Shown one piece after another: positions 19,949 through 31,119 of a DNA stretch of 64,000 bases (within the stretch, counting starts at the first letter, position 1; every line of letters starts with the position of its first letter). Source of the DNA: Bradyrhizobium sp. (GTDB taxonomy: Bacteria > Pseudomonadota > Alphaproteobacteria > Rhizobiales > Xanthobacteraceae); assembly GCF_016219575.1 (NCBI RefSeq), contig NZ_JACRMG010000009.1, positions 372,001 to 436,000 on the forward strand, written 5' to 3'. The notes beneath the pieces are model-generated. The model ran no database searches, was not told where the DNA came from, and saw only the letters and a program-made list of their open reading frames with translations. The translations under genes were made by a program, and so were the position numbers.

Positions 19949-20632
19949 ATGGCGAAAGACACCACCGGGCGGCTGCATGTCCAGGTCAAGACCGGCGGCA
20001 AGCGCAAGCTCTCTTCCAAACTCTGGCTCGAGCGCCAGCTCAACGATCCCTATGTCGCGAAAGCCCGGCGCGAGGGATATCGCTCGCGCGCGGCCTTCAA
20101 GCTGATCGAGATCGACGACAAATATCGTTTCCTCAAGCCCGGCCTGACCGTGGTCGACCTCGGCGCGGCGCCCGGCGGCTGGAGCCAGATCGCCGCGAAA
20201 CGCGTCGGCGCGCCCGAAAAGGGCAAGGTGATCGCGATCGATCTCCTGGAGATGGGCGAAATCACCGGTGTCACCTTTGCGCAGCTCGATTTCCTCGATG
20301 CCGATGCGCCGGACAAGCTGCTTGCCATGATGGGCGGCCGCGCGGATGTCGTGATGTCGGATATGGCCGCCAACACGACCGGCCATCGCAAGACCGATCA
20401 ACTGCGCATCATCGGCCTGGTCGAGGCCGCGGCGCTGTTTGCGAGCGAGGTGCTCAATCCCGGCGGGGCGTTCCTGGCAAAGGTGTTCCAGAGCGGGGCG
20501 GAAGCGGAGTTGCTGGCGCAGCTGAAGCGCGATTTTTCCAGCGTACGCCATGTGAAGCCGGCGTCGAGCCGGCAGGATTCCTCCGAGCGATACGTGCTGG
20601 CGATGGGATTCCGCGGTCAGCCCATCCGCTGA
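19949..20632 (+). CDS. rlmE: 23S rRNA (uridine(2552)-2'-O)-methyltransferase
   Basis: Methylates the 2'-OH of U2552 in the ribosomal A loop using S-adenosylmethionine. The 227-residue product has the FtsJ/RrmJ layout: [16 protein letters not shown] with the first catalytic lysine, the SAM motif [27 protein letters not shown] with the catalytic aspartate, FLAKVFQ with the second lysine, and the terminal acidic residue in [11 protein letters not shown] 19949 is preferred over GTG 19925 because the family starts with a short basic tail. Function is confident. Confidence 0.95.
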   Translation: MAKDTTGRLHVQVKTGGKRKLSSKLWLERQLNDPYVAKARREGYRSRAAFKLIEIDDKYRFLKPGLTVVDLGAAPGGWSQIAAKRVGAPEKGKVIAIDLLEMGEITGVTFAQLDFLDADAPDKLLAMMGGRADVVMSDMAANTTGHRKTDQLRIIGLVEAAALFASEVLNPGGAFLAKVFQSGAEAELLAQLKRDFSSVRHVKPASSRQDSSERYVLAMGFRGQPIR

Positions 20633-20672
20633 TCCCAGGGTCAGCTAGGGCTATCGCATCCCGCCACAAACT

Positions 20673-20757
20673 CGTCATGCCCGGGCTTGTCCCGGGCATC
20701 CACGTTCCTTGTGCCGCGGGAAGATCGTGGATGGCCGGGACAAGCCCGGCCATGACG
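20673..20757. repeat. Dispersed palindromic repeat (GTCATGCCCGGGCTTG type)
   Basis: CGTCATGCCCGGGCTTGTCC at the left is mirrored by GGACAAGCCCGGCCATGACG at the right, and each arm holds its own small hairpin (CCCGGGCTTGTCCCGGG). It lies between rlmE and the convergent MFS gene, so it may end both transcripts. A shorter relative is at 40179-40207 and one arm at 7111-7135. Confidence 0.8.
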
Positions 20758-20813
20758 ATGTGGAAACGCCAGTGCGAATGCGGGCCAGCGCCATATGCGA
20801 TTGCCCTACGCGG

Positions 20814-22346
20814 TCAGCCGAGTCGCTGATCCCTGGCGTTCTGGGTCTCTTCGGTGGCGGCCTTGACGGCCGCGCTCGCCTTCGCACTTGCCTCGCCCTT
20901 GCGGCTGGAAACCTCGATCGCCTTGCGACCCGAAATTTCGTGGCCGGCATCGTCCGGCATTTGCCAGAAGAACCAGGCCGAGGCCGCGGAGATGACCGAG
21001 ACCACGATGAAGGCCGGCGCGAACATGGTGGCGTCGAGTTCGGTGGCGTGACGCCACCACATCGTCGATTCCACACAAAACGCGCCGACGGCGACGCCCG
21101 CGGAAATCGCCAGCTGCTGGTTGACGCTGACCAGCGTGGTGGCCCGGCTCATCTGCGCCGGCTCGACCTCGGCATAAGCCACCGTGTTGATCGCGGTGAA
21201 TTCGAGCGAGCGGAAGAAACCGCCGACCACCAGGATGATCATGATCAGCAGCAGCGGCGTGTGGATGGTGAACAGCGCGCAGGCGGCGAGGAAAATCGTG
21301 CTGATCAACGCGTTCGCCGTCATCATGTTGCGGAAGCCGAAGGCGCGGATGATCCGCGCGGCCAGCGTCTTCATGCCCATGGCGCCGACGGCCGAGGCGA
21401 AGGTCACGAGGCCGGACTGGAACGGCGAAAGCCCGAAGCCGACCTGCATCAGGAGCGGCAGCAGGAAGGGTAGCGCGCCGATGCCGAGGCGAAACAGGAA
21501 GCCGCCGATGATGGCGGCGCGCAGCGTGGCAAGGCGCAGCATCGAGAAATCCAGCACGGGCGAGCCGGTGCGCCGGGCGTGGATCACATAGAGCGTCATC
21601 GAGATCGAGCCGATACCGACCAGCGCGGCGACGACCGTCCACGGCAGCAGATTGAGGCCGGCGACCGACAGGCCGAACGCGATGCCGGCAAGGCCGATGC
21701 CGGCGAGCACGAGACCGTAGAGATCAAACGGCTCCGGATTCTCGCTCTTGATCGGGTCGATGTATTTCAGCGCGAGGAAGATGCCGAGCAGCCCGATCGG
21801 GATGTTGATCAGGAAGATCCAGTGCCAGGAGAAATAGGTGGTGATGAAGCCGCCGAGCGGCGGGCCGATCACGGGGCCTATCAGCGCCGGGATCGTCACC
21901 CAGGCCATCGCGTTGACCAGCCCGCTCTTGTCGATCGAGCGCAGCAGCACCAGCCGCCCGACCGGCGTCATCATGGCGCCGCCGAGGCCCTGCAGGATGC
22001 GCGCGATCACGAAATGGGTGACCGACTGCGACAGCGCGCAGCCGATCGAGCCCAGCATGAAGACGCCGACCGCGACCGCAAACACCAGCCGCGCGCCGAA
22101 ACGGTCGGCGGTCCAGCCGCTCGCCGGAATGAACACCGCCAGCGACAGCAGGTAGGAGGTGATGGCGAGCTTCAGCGTCAGCGGGCTGGTGCCGATGTCG
22201 GCCGCGATCGCCGGCAGCGAGGTCGCAATGACCGTTGAGTCCATGTTCTCCATGAACAGCGCGGTGGCGACGATGAGCGGGATGAGGCGCTGCTTGTCCA
22301 TGGCGATGCGGGGCGGGAGACGGCGGGTCAGTTCGGGCTGTATCAT
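20814..22346 (-). CDS. MFS multidrug transporter (DHA2, EmrB-like 14-helix family)
   Basis: An inner-membrane drug:proton antiporter-type protein of 510 residues with many hydrophobic segments. The N-terminal helix carries ALFMENMDSTVIATSLP, the membrane-embedded acidic motif of DHA2 exporters. Motif A-like GWTADRFGAR follows, then motif C-like ALIGPVIGPPLGG. The C-terminus is charged and cytoplasmic. The start could be 22346 or 22301 (MDKQRLIP); neither has a good ribosome site. No tripartite partner (EmrA, TolC) is adjacent, so it probably works alone. The substrate is unknown. Confidence 0.88.
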   Translation of the reverse strand: MIQPELTRRLPPRIAMDKQRLIPLIVATALFMENMDSTVIATSLPAIAADIGTSPLTLKLAITSYLLSLAVFIPASGWTADRFGARLVFAVAVGVFMLGSIGCALSQSVTHFVIARILQGLGGAMMTPVGRLVLLRSIDKSGLVNAMAWVTIPALIGPVIGPPLGGFITTYFSWHWIFLINIPIGLLGIFLALKYIDPIKSENPEPFDLYGLVLAGIGLAGIAFGLSVAGLNLLPWTVVAALVGIGSISMTLYVIHARRTGSPVLDFSMLRLATLRAAIIGGFLFRLGIGALPFLLPLLMQVGFGLSPFQSGLVTFASAVGAMGMKTLAARIIRAFGFRNMMTANALISTIFLAACALFTIHTPLLLIMIILVVGGFFRSLEFTAINTVAYAEVEPAQMSRATTLVSVNQQLAISAGVAVGAFCVESTMWWRHATELDATMFAPAFIVVSVISAASAWFFWQMPDDAGHEISGRKAIEVSSRKGEASAKASAAVKAATEETQNARDQRLG

Positions 22347-22390
22347 CCCGCTGTCATGCAGGCTATTGCGGAAGCCGCCGGCAAACCTAA

Positions 22391-24151
<1,761 letters not shown>

Positions 24152-24164
24152 GCCCACTTTCAGC

Positions 24165-24246
24165 CGTCATTCCGGGGCGATGCGCAGCATCGAGCCCGGA
24201 ATCTCGAGATTCCGGGTCTGGTCCTTCGGACCATCCCGGAATGACG
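24165..24246. repeat. Palindromic repeat downstream of guaB
   Basis: Outer arms CGTCATTCCGGGG and CCCGGAATGACG, with inner pairs GGAATCTCGAGATTCC and GGTCCTTCGGACC. The structure is a stack of hairpins between guaB and the next gene. It probably ends or stabilises the guaB transcript and belongs to the group of elements with CATTCCGGG ends, like the one at 27660-27697. Confidence 0.75.
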
Positions 24247-24311
24247 ACTACGTTGCTTCCTCGCCCTGCTTCTCCTAATGACGGAGAACAACAGAGTTGG
24301 AGGAAACAACC

Positions 24312-25334
24312 ATGTCCCAGGGCAAACGCGTCGTGCTGGCTTCCCGTCCCGTCGGCGAGCCGAAAGCGAGCGACTTCCGCATCGAGGAATATGCCGTGCC
24401 GGCGCCCGGGCCGGGCGAGGTGCTGCTGCGCACGATCTGGCTATCGCTCGATCCCTACATGCGCGGGCGGATGAGCGAAGGGCCGTCCTACGCGCAGCCG
24501 GTGCCGGTCAACGGCGTGATGGAAGGCGGCACGGTGAGCGAGGTCGCGGCTTCCAACAATCCGGCCTTTACCAAAGGCGACATCGTGCTGTCGCGTGCGG
24601 GCTGGCAGACGCACGCGATTTCCAATGGGCAGGGGCTGGCGAAGGTCGATCCGAAGATCGCGCCGATCTCCACCGCGGTGGGTGTGCTCGGCATGCCCGG
24701 CATGACGGCCTATACCGGCCTGCTCGACATCGGCAAGCCGCAGCCCGGCGAGACCGTGGTCGTTGCGGCGGCCTCCGGCGCGGTCGGCTCCGCGGTCGGC
24801 CAGATCGCGAAGATCAAGGGCGCACGCGCGATCGGCATCGCCGGCGGCAAGGATAAGTGCGCCTATGTGAAGAACGAGCTCGGCTTCGACGACTGTCTCG
24901 ATCACCGCGATCCCGATCTCGCCGCGAAACTGAAGGCGGCGTGCCCGAAGGGCATCGACGTCTATTTCGAGAATGTCGGCGGCAAGGTGTTCGAGGCGGT
25001 GTTCCCGCTCTTGAACGCGTTCGCGCGCATTCCCGTGTGCGGCCTGATCTCGGAGTACAACAATTTCGGCGAGACGAATCCCAAATGGGCGGGCGCGCTG
25101 ATGCGCGCGGTGCTGGTCAAGCGGCTCACCATCCGCGGCTTCATCGTCAGCGATTTCGCCGCGCGCCACGGCGATTTCCTGCGCGACATGTCGGGCTGGT
25201 TCCGCGAGGGCAAGCTCAAGCACAGGGAATTCATCACCGAGGGCCTCGACAGCGCGCCCGGCGCCTTCATGGGTCTGCTGAAGGGCGCCAATTTCGGCAA
25301 GCAGCTGGTGCGGGTCGGGCCGGACAGGGCGTAG
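24312..25334 (+). CDS. NADP-dependent medium-chain reductase (CurA/LTB4DH type)
   Basis: A zinc-independent MDR-superfamily enzyme of 340 residues that probably reduces the double bond of an enone or enal with NADPH. The N-terminus is typical of the family (VVLASRPVGEPKASDFRIEE); LDPYMRGRM follows near residue 50. The nucleotide motif is VVAAASGAVGSAVGQIAKI, and the block DVYFENVGGKVFEAVFPLL is diagnostic. ATG 24312 has a good ribosome site (GGAGGAAAC). The physiological substrate is not known. Confidence 0.9.
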   Translation: MSQGKRVVLASRPVGEPKASDFRIEEYAVPAPGPGEVLLRTIWLSLDPYMRGRMSEGPSYAQPVPVNGVMEGGTVSEVAASNNPAFTKGDIVLSRAGWQTHAISNGQGLAKVDPKIAPISTAVGVLGMPGMTAYTGLLDIGKPQPGETVVVAAASGAVGSAVGQIAKIKGARAIGIAGGKDKCAYVKNELGFDDCLDHRDPDLAAKLKAACPKGIDVYFENVGGKVFEAVFPLLNAFARIPVCGLISEYNNFGETNPKWAGALMRAVLVKRLTIRGFIVSDFAARHGDFLRDMSGWFREGKLKHREFITEGLDSAPGAFMGLLKGANFGKQLVRVGPDRA

Positions 25335-25337
25335 CGT

Positions 25338-26177
25338 TCAGTCCTTCGGCGAGAACAGCTCGTCGAGGCCTACATCGACCTGGCCGGGCGCACGGACGTG
25401 GAAGACCTCGAAGCTGTCGGGTCTGAAGCGATACTCCACGTGCCCGGTCTCCTTGGTGCCGATCACCGGCTGCCTCGAGTCCGGAATGAGGAAGCCCGTC
25501 GACGGCGCCCAGACGTGGCGCGTGCGGCCATAGGTGAAATCGCGGCGCTGGTGCACGTGGCCGCTGGCAACGAGGCGGACGTCATGCGCGGCGAGCATCT
25601 CCACGAGCTGCGCGCGCACCGGCTGCGGCACGTAGCGGATCGCCGTGCCCTCCGTTTCCGGATCCTCCGGCGTTTGCAGGAACAGCGGCTTGTGCAGGAA
25701 CAGCGCGACGGGCTTGCCGTTGACGCCCGACAGTTGCGAAGTGAGCCAGTCCATCTGCTCGGGCTCGCTCGGCAGCCCGGTGTTCATGATCAGCGAATTC
25801 AGCCCGATGAAGCGCCAGCCGGCGGCTTCGAACTGCCAGCGGTCTTCGGAGAAGACGTCGACAAAGGCGTCGCGATCCCTTTCGTTGGCGCGATGCGAGG
25901 GCGGCTTGCCGACCGCGGTCGGGTTGTCGCCGATGTCGTGATTGCCCGGCAGATAGCGGCAATCCACCGGCAGCGCCGCGTGCAGTTCCCTGGCGTAGGC
26001 GAGATCGTCGCGGCTGGTCGGGCCGTCCCATGACACGTCGCCGCTGTTGATGACGAGGTCGGGCCTGACGGCGTCGATGTGCTCGCTGACGCGGTGAAAA
26101 TTCTCGGTCAGCCTGGCAAAACGGGCGGCACGGGAGAGGTGGGTGTCGGAAATCTGGGTCAGGCGAAATTCGGTCAT
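25338..26177 (-). CDS. Metallophosphoesterase (CpdA-like)
   Basis: A 279-residue calcineurin-type phosphoesterase. All dinuclear metal motifs are present: ISDTHLS near residue 10, NSGDVSWDG near 45, PGNHDIGDN near 80, LFLHKPL near 160 and ASGHVHQRRD near 205. The order and size match CpdA-like cyclic-nucleotide phosphodiesterases, but that family has many substrates. No signal peptide is seen, so it is probably cytoplasmic. It converges on the reductase gene with a 3-base gap. Confidence 0.87.
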   Translation of the reverse strand: MTEFRLTQISDTHLSRAARFARLTENFHRVSEHIDAVRPDLVINSGDVSWDGPTSRDDLAYARELHAALPVDCRYLPGNHDIGDNPTAVGKPPSHRANERDRDAFVDVFSEDRWQFEAAGWRFIGLNSLIMNTGLPSEPEQMDWLTSQLSGVNGKPVALFLHKPLFLQTPEDPETEGTAIRYVPQPVRAQLVEMLAAHDVRLVASGHVHQRRDFTYGRTRHVWAPSTGFLIPDSRQPVIGTKETGHVEYRFRPDSFEVFHVRAPGQVDVGLDELFSPKD

Positions 26178-26310
26178 TGCAGCATGCTTTCAGCGTTTCC
26201 TGGCAATATTTCTTCCAAATGAAACCGTAGCAGTGTAACGCGTCGGAACGGTGACGCCAGCCGCATGGTGCCTGGCCTGGTCACTCCCCGCGACATGCGA
26301 AAGATTCCAG

Positions 26311-27609
26311 ATGATTCCCGCCGCCCGGCTGTCCGCAGCCATCGAAATCATTGCCGCCATCGAGACCCAGCGCGTTCCGGCGGCGCAAGCGCTGAAGGAA
26401 TGGGGCACGGCGCATCGCTTTGCCGGCTCCGGCGATCGCGCCGCGATTTCGGGCCTGGTGTGGGACGTGCTGCGGCGGCGGGCTTCCAGCGCCTATCTGA
26501 TGGGGAGCGAGACGCCGCGGGCGCGCCTGCTCGGCATGCTCAGGCTGGAGCGCGGCATGGATGTCGATGCGATCGCCGCGCTGTGTGACGGCGGCCGCTT
26601 CGCGCCGGAGCCGCTCGACGAGGCCGAGCGCACGGCGCTCGCCTCCGGCTCGCTCGATGGGGCGCCTGCGCATGTCGCGGGCGATTATCCCGAATGGCTC
26701 GATGCGCAGCTTGCCGCGGTGTTCGGCGAGGACCGCGTCGCGGAAGCGACCGCGATGGCGAGCCGCGCGCCGCTCGACCTGCGCGTCAACACGCTGAAGG
26801 CCAAGCGCGAGAAGGTTCTGGGCTCGCTGAAGCATCTCGGCGCCAAGCCGACGCCTTGGTCGCCGGTCGGCTTGCGCATCGAGCTCGGCGCCGACGCGCG
26901 CAATCCCGGCCTCCATTCGGAAGAGGACTTTTTGAAGGGCGCCGTCGAGGTGCAGGACGAGGGCTCGCAGCTCGCCGCGCTGTTCTCGGCGGCAAAGCCG
27001 GGCGAGCAGGTGATCGACCTCTGCGCCGGCGCCGGCGGCAAGACGCTGGCGCTCGCCGCGATGATGGGCGGCAAGGGCCGGCTGATCGCGGCCGACCGCG
27101 ACAAGCGCCAGCTCGCGCCGATCCATGAGCGGCTGTCGCGCGCCGGCGTGCACAATGCCGAGGTGCGCGCGCCGAAGGGCGAGGCCGAGCCGCTCGCCGA
27201 CATCAAGGCATCCGCCGACCTCGTGCTGATCGACGCGCCCTGCAGCGGCACCGGGACGTGGCGGCGCAACCCCGACGCCAAATGGCGGATGCGGCCGGGC
27301 GCGCTGGAGGTGCGGCTGAAGGACCAGGTCGAGGTGCTCGATCGCGCCGCCGGCATGGTGAAGCCGGGCGGGCGGATCGCCTACATCACCTGCTCGGTAT
27401 TGCCTGCGGAGAACAACGAGCAGATGCGCGCGTTCATCGCGCGGCATCCGGAATTTTCGATCGTGCCGCCGGAAGAGACCGCGAGCGTGCTGTGGGACAA
27501 GGCCGAGGATTTCGCCGCCGCCGCGCTGCGCTCCGACGAAGGCTGGCTGCTGACGCCGCGCCGGACAGGGACGGACGGGTTTTTCGTGGCGGTGCTGAGG
27601 AAGGCCTGA
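26311..27609 (+). CDS. RsmB/NOP-family RNA m5C methyltransferase
   Basis: A 432-residue S-adenosylmethionine-dependent enzyme of the Fmu/RsmB family, which makes 5-methylcytosine in 16S rRNA. The N-terminal NusB-like helical region runs to about residue 130. The SAM site is VIDLCAGAGGKTLALAA; the two catalytic cysteines are in DAPCSGTGTWRRNPD and AYITCSVLPAENNEQM. ATG 26311 was chosen over the upstream frame because the conserved helix AARLSAAIEIIAAIE starts there. The exact target base is inferred from family only. Confidence 0.88.
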   Translation: MIPAARLSAAIEIIAAIETQRVPAAQALKEWGTAHRFAGSGDRAAISGLVWDVLRRRASSAYLMGSETPRARLLGMLRLERGMDVDAIAALCDGGRFAPEPLDEAERTALASGSLDGAPAHVAGDYPEWLDAQLAAVFGEDRVAEATAMASRAPLDLRVNTLKAKREKVLGSLKHLGAKPTPWSPVGLRIELGADARNPGLHSEEDFLKGAVEVQDEGSQLAALFSAAKPGEQVIDLCAGAGGKTLALAAMMGGKGRLIAADRDKRQLAPIHERLSRAGVHNAEVRAPKGEAEPLADIKASADLVLIDAPCSGTGTWRRNPDAKWRMRPGALEVRLKDQVEVLDRAAGMVKPGGRIAYITCSVLPAENNEQMRAFIARHPEFSIVPPEETASVLWDKAEDFAAAALRSDEGWLLTPRRTGTDGFFVAVLRKA

Positions 27610-27659
27610 CGTGCGGCTTCCACTTGCGTCGCCCCGGCCACGGAGCTTGTGAGACCCTG

Positions 27660-27697
27660 TCATTCCGGGCTCGCGCCTACGGCGCGCCCCGGAATGA
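27660..27697. repeat. Short palindrome between convergent genes
   Basis: TCATTCCGGGCTCGCGCC is mirrored by GGCGCGCCCCGGAATGA around the loop TAC. It sits just after the methyltransferase stop and just before the end of the convergent NTF2-like gene, so it may be a bidirectional transcript end. It resembles the ends of the element at 24165-24246. Confidence 0.7.
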
Positions 27698-27706
27698 TAA
27701 CAGAGC

Positions 27707-28078
27707 TCAATGCACCAGATGGTTCGCCGATCCCTGCCGGATCCTGCCGTCGGCGTTGAGGCGCAGGTACTCGCAGATCTTCGCGCCACGCTCGTTCTCG
27801 TAGAACACCACGAGGCTGTCGGGGCTGACATAGACGTCGATCAGGGTGAAGTGCAGGTTGGGCAGCAGGTCCAGCCCCTTGCGCCAGTAGGCGCGCAAGG
27901 CCTCCTTGCCGCGAACGGTGCCGCTGGGGTCGAAGCCGAGCAGCGGGATCTTGTCCGAGGTCATCTCGGCCTCGTCGGCATAGAGCGCGAGGACGCGCTC
28001 GAGGTCGTGCGAGTTCCAGGCGTCGATCCATTCCCGGCCGAGGGCGGCGCAGAAGGCCGGGTCGTGCTGCTGGGCCAT
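27707..28078 (-). CDS. Nuclear transport factor 2-like (SnoaL-type) protein
   Basis: A 123-residue cone-shaped alpha+beta barrel protein of the NTF2 superfamily. The typical opening EWIDAWNSHDLERVLALYAD is followed by the acidic pair region and PSGTVRGKEALRAYWRKGL. Family members include small isomerases, cyclases and ligand-binding proteins, so the function stays open. A strong ribosome site (GGGGAGGAAACC) precedes the ATG. A 15-base perfect palindrome 24 bases upstream suggests control by a repressor not encoded nearby. Confidence 0.85.
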   Translation of the reverse strand: MAQQHDPAFCAALGREWIDAWNSHDLERVLALYADEAEMTSDKIPLLGFDPSGTVRGKEALRAYWRKGLDLLPNLHFTLIDVYVSPDSLVVFYENERGAKICEYLRLNADGRIRQGSANHLVH

Positions 28079-28095
28079 GGTTTCCTCCCCTGTTT

Positions 28096-28122
28096 ATATA
28101 GGTCAGTATTACTGACATATAT
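28096..28122. promoter_or_regulatory. Palindromic operator upstream of NTF2-like gene
   Basis: The core GTCAGTATTACTGAC (28102-28116) is a perfect palindrome about its central base. It extends to 28096-28122 through AT-rich arms with one mismatch. It lies in the AT-rich stretch just upstream of the minus-strand NTF2-like gene, where its promoter is expected. A dimeric TetR- or MarR-type repressor is the likely binder; that is inference. Confidence 0.6.
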
Positions 28123-28241
28123 GAAAAGTCCATCGGGAGAGCCGGAAAGGCTGGCCCGCGCGGTCCGCATGCCTGCGAAAGCATGTGGGCTGCCCGGATG
28201 CCGTTGTTGCGGGAGGGGGCGGCGTCGCGTATCTGCTTGCC

Positions 28242-29837
28242 ATGACAGCCCCACAGCAAGCCCGCCAATCGACGCCGCCAGCGGCCTCGGCGCATGAAAA
28301 GATTCTGATTGTCGATTTCGGCAGCCAGGTGACGCAGCTGATCGCCCGCCGCGTGCGCGAAGAGGGCGTCTATTCCGAAATCGTGCCGTTCCAGAAGGCA
28401 GAAGCCGCCTTCCGCGAGATGAAGCCGAAAGCGGTGATCCTCTCCGGCGGACCGGAGTCGGTGCACGAAGAAGGCTCGCCGCGCGCGCCGCAGGCGATCT
28501 TCGATTCCGGCATTCCCGTGCTCGGCATCTGCTACGGCCAGATGACCATGGCGCACCAGCTCGGCGGCGAGGTCGAGGGCGGGCATCACCGCGAATTCGG
28601 CCGCGCCGATGTCGAGGTGAAGGGCGAAAGCCGCCTGTTCGACGCCACCTGGGACAAGGGCGGCAAGTACCAGGTGTGGATGAGCCATGGCGACCGCATC
28701 ACGAAGATGCCGCCGGGCTTTGTGGTGGCCGGCACCTCTGCGAATGCGCCGTTCGCCGTGATCCAGGACGAGAAGCGCAAGTATTACGGGCTGATGTTCC
28801 ACCCCGAAGTGGTGCACACGCCCGACGGCGCCAAACTGCTACGCAATTTCGTGCGCAAGGTGGCGGGCCTCTCCGGCGACTGGACCATGCGCGCCTTCCG
28901 CGAGGAGGCGATCGAGAAGATCCGCAGGCAGGTAGGCAAGGGCCGGGTGATCTGTGGCCTGTCCGGCGGCGTGGACTCGGCGGTTGCGGCCGTGCTGATC
29001 CATGAGGCGATCGGCGACCAGCTCACCTGCGTGTTCGTCGACCACGGCCTGTTGCGGCTGGACGAGGCGAAGACCGTCGTCGATCTCTTCCGCGGCCACT
29101 ACAACATCCCGCTGGTTCACGTCGATGCGTCCAGGCAGTTCCTGGGCGAGCTCGAAGGCGTCACCGACCCCGAGGTGAAGCGCAAGACCATCGGTCGCCT
29201 CTTCATCGATGTGTTCGATGCCGAGGCGAAGAAGATCGGCGGCGCCGAATTCCTGGCGCAGGGCACGCTCTATCCTGATGTGATCGAGAGCGTGTCGTTT
29301 ACCGGCGGCCCGTCGGTGACCATCAAGTCGCACCACAATGTCGGCGGCTTGCCCGAGCGCATGAACATGAAGCTCGTCGAGCCCCTGCGCGAGCTGTTCA
29401 AGGACGAGGTGCGCGCGCTCGGCCGCGAGCTGGGCCTGCCCGAAATCTTCGTCGGCCGCCATCCGTTCCCGGGCCCCGGCCTTGCCATCCGCTGCCCCGG
29501 CGACATCACCCGCGACAAGCTCGACATCCTGCGCAAGGCCGATGCCGTCTATATCGACCAGATCAGGAAGCACGGCCTCTACGACGAGATCTGGCAGGCC
29601 TTTGCCGTGCTGCTGCCGGTGAAGACCGTCGGCGTGATGGGCGACGGCCGCACCTACGACTACGTCGTGGGCCTCCGCGCAGTGACCTCCACCGACGGCA
29701 TGACCGCGGACTTCTACCAGTTCGACATGAAGTTCCTGGGCGAGACCGCGACGCGCATCATCAACGAGGTGAAGGGCGTGAACCGGGTGGTGTACGACGT
29801 GACGTCTAAGCCGCCGGGGACGATTGAGTGGGAGTAA
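28242..29837 (+). CDS. guaA: GMP synthase (glutamine-hydrolysing)
   Basis: Converts XMP to GMP using ATP and glutamine-derived ammonia, following GuaB. The 531-residue product has the class I glutaminase domain with nucleophile Cys97 in GICYGQM and the His/Glu pair in FHPEVVHT. The ATP pyrophosphatase P-loop [13 protein letters not shown] follows, and then the C-terminal dimerisation domain ending in [12 protein letters not shown] 28242 gives the usual short N-terminal tail. The 3' end of guaA is a known target of integrative elements, and a degenerate copy of this end lies 1.3 kb downstream. Confidence 0.97.
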   Translation: MTAPQQARQSTPPAASAHEKILIVDFGSQVTQLIARRVREEGVYSEIVPFQKAEAAFREMKPKAVILSGGPESVHEEGSPRAPQAIFDSGIPVLGICYGQMTMAHQLGGEVEGGHHREFGRADVEVKGESRLFDATWDKGGKYQVWMSHGDRITKMPPGFVVAGTSANAPFAVIQDEKRKYYGLMFHPEVVHTPDGAKLLRNFVRKVAGLSGDWTMRAFREEAIEKIRRQVGKGRVICGLSGGVDSAVAAVLIHEAIGDQLTCVFVDHGLLRLDEAKTVVDLFRGHYNIPLVHVDASRQFLGELEGVTDPEVKRKTIGRLFIDVFDAEAKKIGGAEFLAQGTLYPDVIESVSFTGGPSVTIKSHHNVGGLPERMNMKLVEPLRELFKDEVRALGRELGLPEIFVGRHPFPGPGLAIRCPGDITRDKLDILRKADAVYIDQIRKHGLYDEIWQAFAVLLPVKTVGVMGDGRTYDYVVGLRAVTSTDGMTADFYQFDMKFLGETATRIINEVKGVNRVVYDVTSKPPGTIEWE

Positions 29838-29849
29838 GGGGCTTTGTGC

Positions 29850-31049
29850 TCACGTTTCTCCCGACAGATTGCCTTCATGTTTTCTCATGGCGCTGGCAAC
29901 TGCCGTGTGAATTGCTCGCGTCCCTTCAGCCATCGACAGAATTTTTGACCATTCTGGCGGTTTTCTCCACCCTTTACCCCAGCTGCTATCCAGCAGCAGG
30001 TCAAACACTTCGAAGGCAGCGAGCTCCCTGTCGTTCGGTGAGTACAGCCCGGCTTCTGCAAGTCTCAGTTTGATCGTTAGAGGGTAGGCGAAGGCCGCAA
30101 GGACAAGATGCTGCCAAGCCGACCAATTTTTGCTGAACTCAGATCGCGGACCCTGATGGACTGTTGCACTGCGAGCTTCGTATAGCTCCTTCATCCACTT
30201 GCGATGTATCGGCCAAGAGTTCTGTTCGGGCGTGTATTTCTCGTCTGGCTTAATCCGCTTCGCATTCGCAACGGTTAACCTGACAAAAGGTGCCCAATAG
30301 TCTGCAAATGCCGAAGCCAATCCTTGTGCGGTGTTGGTGGTAGGCTCGATAAGTCGCTCAAACGAAATTGCAGAGAGGGTCACACAACTATCCGAATCGA
30401 GGTCGGGTGCTTCCGCGTTGGCAAGCAGAAAGGTTTCTAGGGACGAGTTAACTGCGCGCGCAGCGCCGCATTCTAGACGCTCAGCCTTCTCTAGTGCCCT
30501 CAAGAGACGTTCATTGATTACCTCGCACGACGTGCCTTCTATCTGCGGCGGCCGTTGGAATACGACGTCTTTGAAACGTAACCCCCCGATTTGAAGGCCG
30601 CCACCGCGCCTTGCAAAGTAGGGAGCAATCTGATCCGACCCGGCACTTACGCCTTGGCCGATTATTCGAAACATGGTCGCGTTGAGATGAGGACTGAAAT
30701 GCCCCTCAAAGAATCGTTGTTCCGACAGGCAAGCCAAGGCAAGCTTTTTGGCAGCTTCGACCGCTAAATTCCAGTGTCTACGAGGGACATTCCAATGCTG
30801 AGGGCCGCGAACCCGTAGAACGATCGTGCAACTTTCGATTGGCTGGCCGTTCCGTCGAACGTAGCACTGCACGGCTCTTTCGACGACTGGCGCAATGCTC
30901 TGATCAACTACCGTTGCGATTTCGCTTAGACGTAACGGACAGAAGCGGAAGCGTCCAACTCGGATGCTTCGGGGAAGCGTAACCCAAGGCATGAAAACAA
31001 CAAAGCCACTAGCGTTATCCTCAGAGGCTGGCAGCGAGATATCGGCCAT
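29850..31049 (-). CDS. HEPN-like hypothetical protein in a lower-GC insert
   Basis: A 399-residue protein I do not recognise by name. It has no signal peptide or membrane segment. The C-terminal third holds AISFERLIEP and then LYEARSATVHQGP, in which Arg293 and His298 form an R-x4-H motif preceded by a helix, as in HEPN RNase domains of the Apea type. The N-terminal 200 residues look like a separate sensor-like domain with no motif I can name. Base composition and codon use are visibly less GC-rich than in all neighbours, which points to transfer. It converges on guaA with a 12-base gap. HEPN singletons of this kind are often abortive-infection RNases; that role is inference. Confidence 0.7.
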   Translation of the reverse strand: MADISLPASEDNASGFVVFMPWVTLPRSIRVGRFRFCPLRLSEIATVVDQSIAPVVERAVQCYVRRNGQPIESCTIVLRVRGPQHWNVPRRHWNLAVEAAKKLALACLSEQRFFEGHFSPHLNATMFRIIGQGVSAGSDQIAPYFARRGGGLQIGGLRFKDVVFQRPPQIEGTSCEVINERLLRALEKAERLECGAARAVNSSLETFLLANAEAPDLDSDSCVTLSAISFERLIEPTTNTAQGLASAFADYWAPFVRLTVANAKRIKPDEKYTPEQNSWPIHRKWMKELYEARSATVHQGPRSEFSKNWSAWQHLVLAAFAYPLTIKLRLAEAGLYSPNDRELAAFEVFDLLLDSSWGKGWRKPPEWSKILSMAEGTRAIHTAVASAMRKHEGNLSGET

Positions 31050-31119
31050 TGGGCGTTGGTTACAGTTGGAGCTAAGGTCGCCCCGATGTGAGCCGCGCTT
31101 TCACCGGTTGGGCGTTTAA

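Noticed and set aside
31049..31116. Integron attC-like site: TTGGGCGTT direct repeats 59 bases apart and a GTTAAAC core on the minus strand
   Set aside because: The repeats are direct rather than inverted, there are no paired L/R boxes, and no attC follows the HEPN-like gene's stop.
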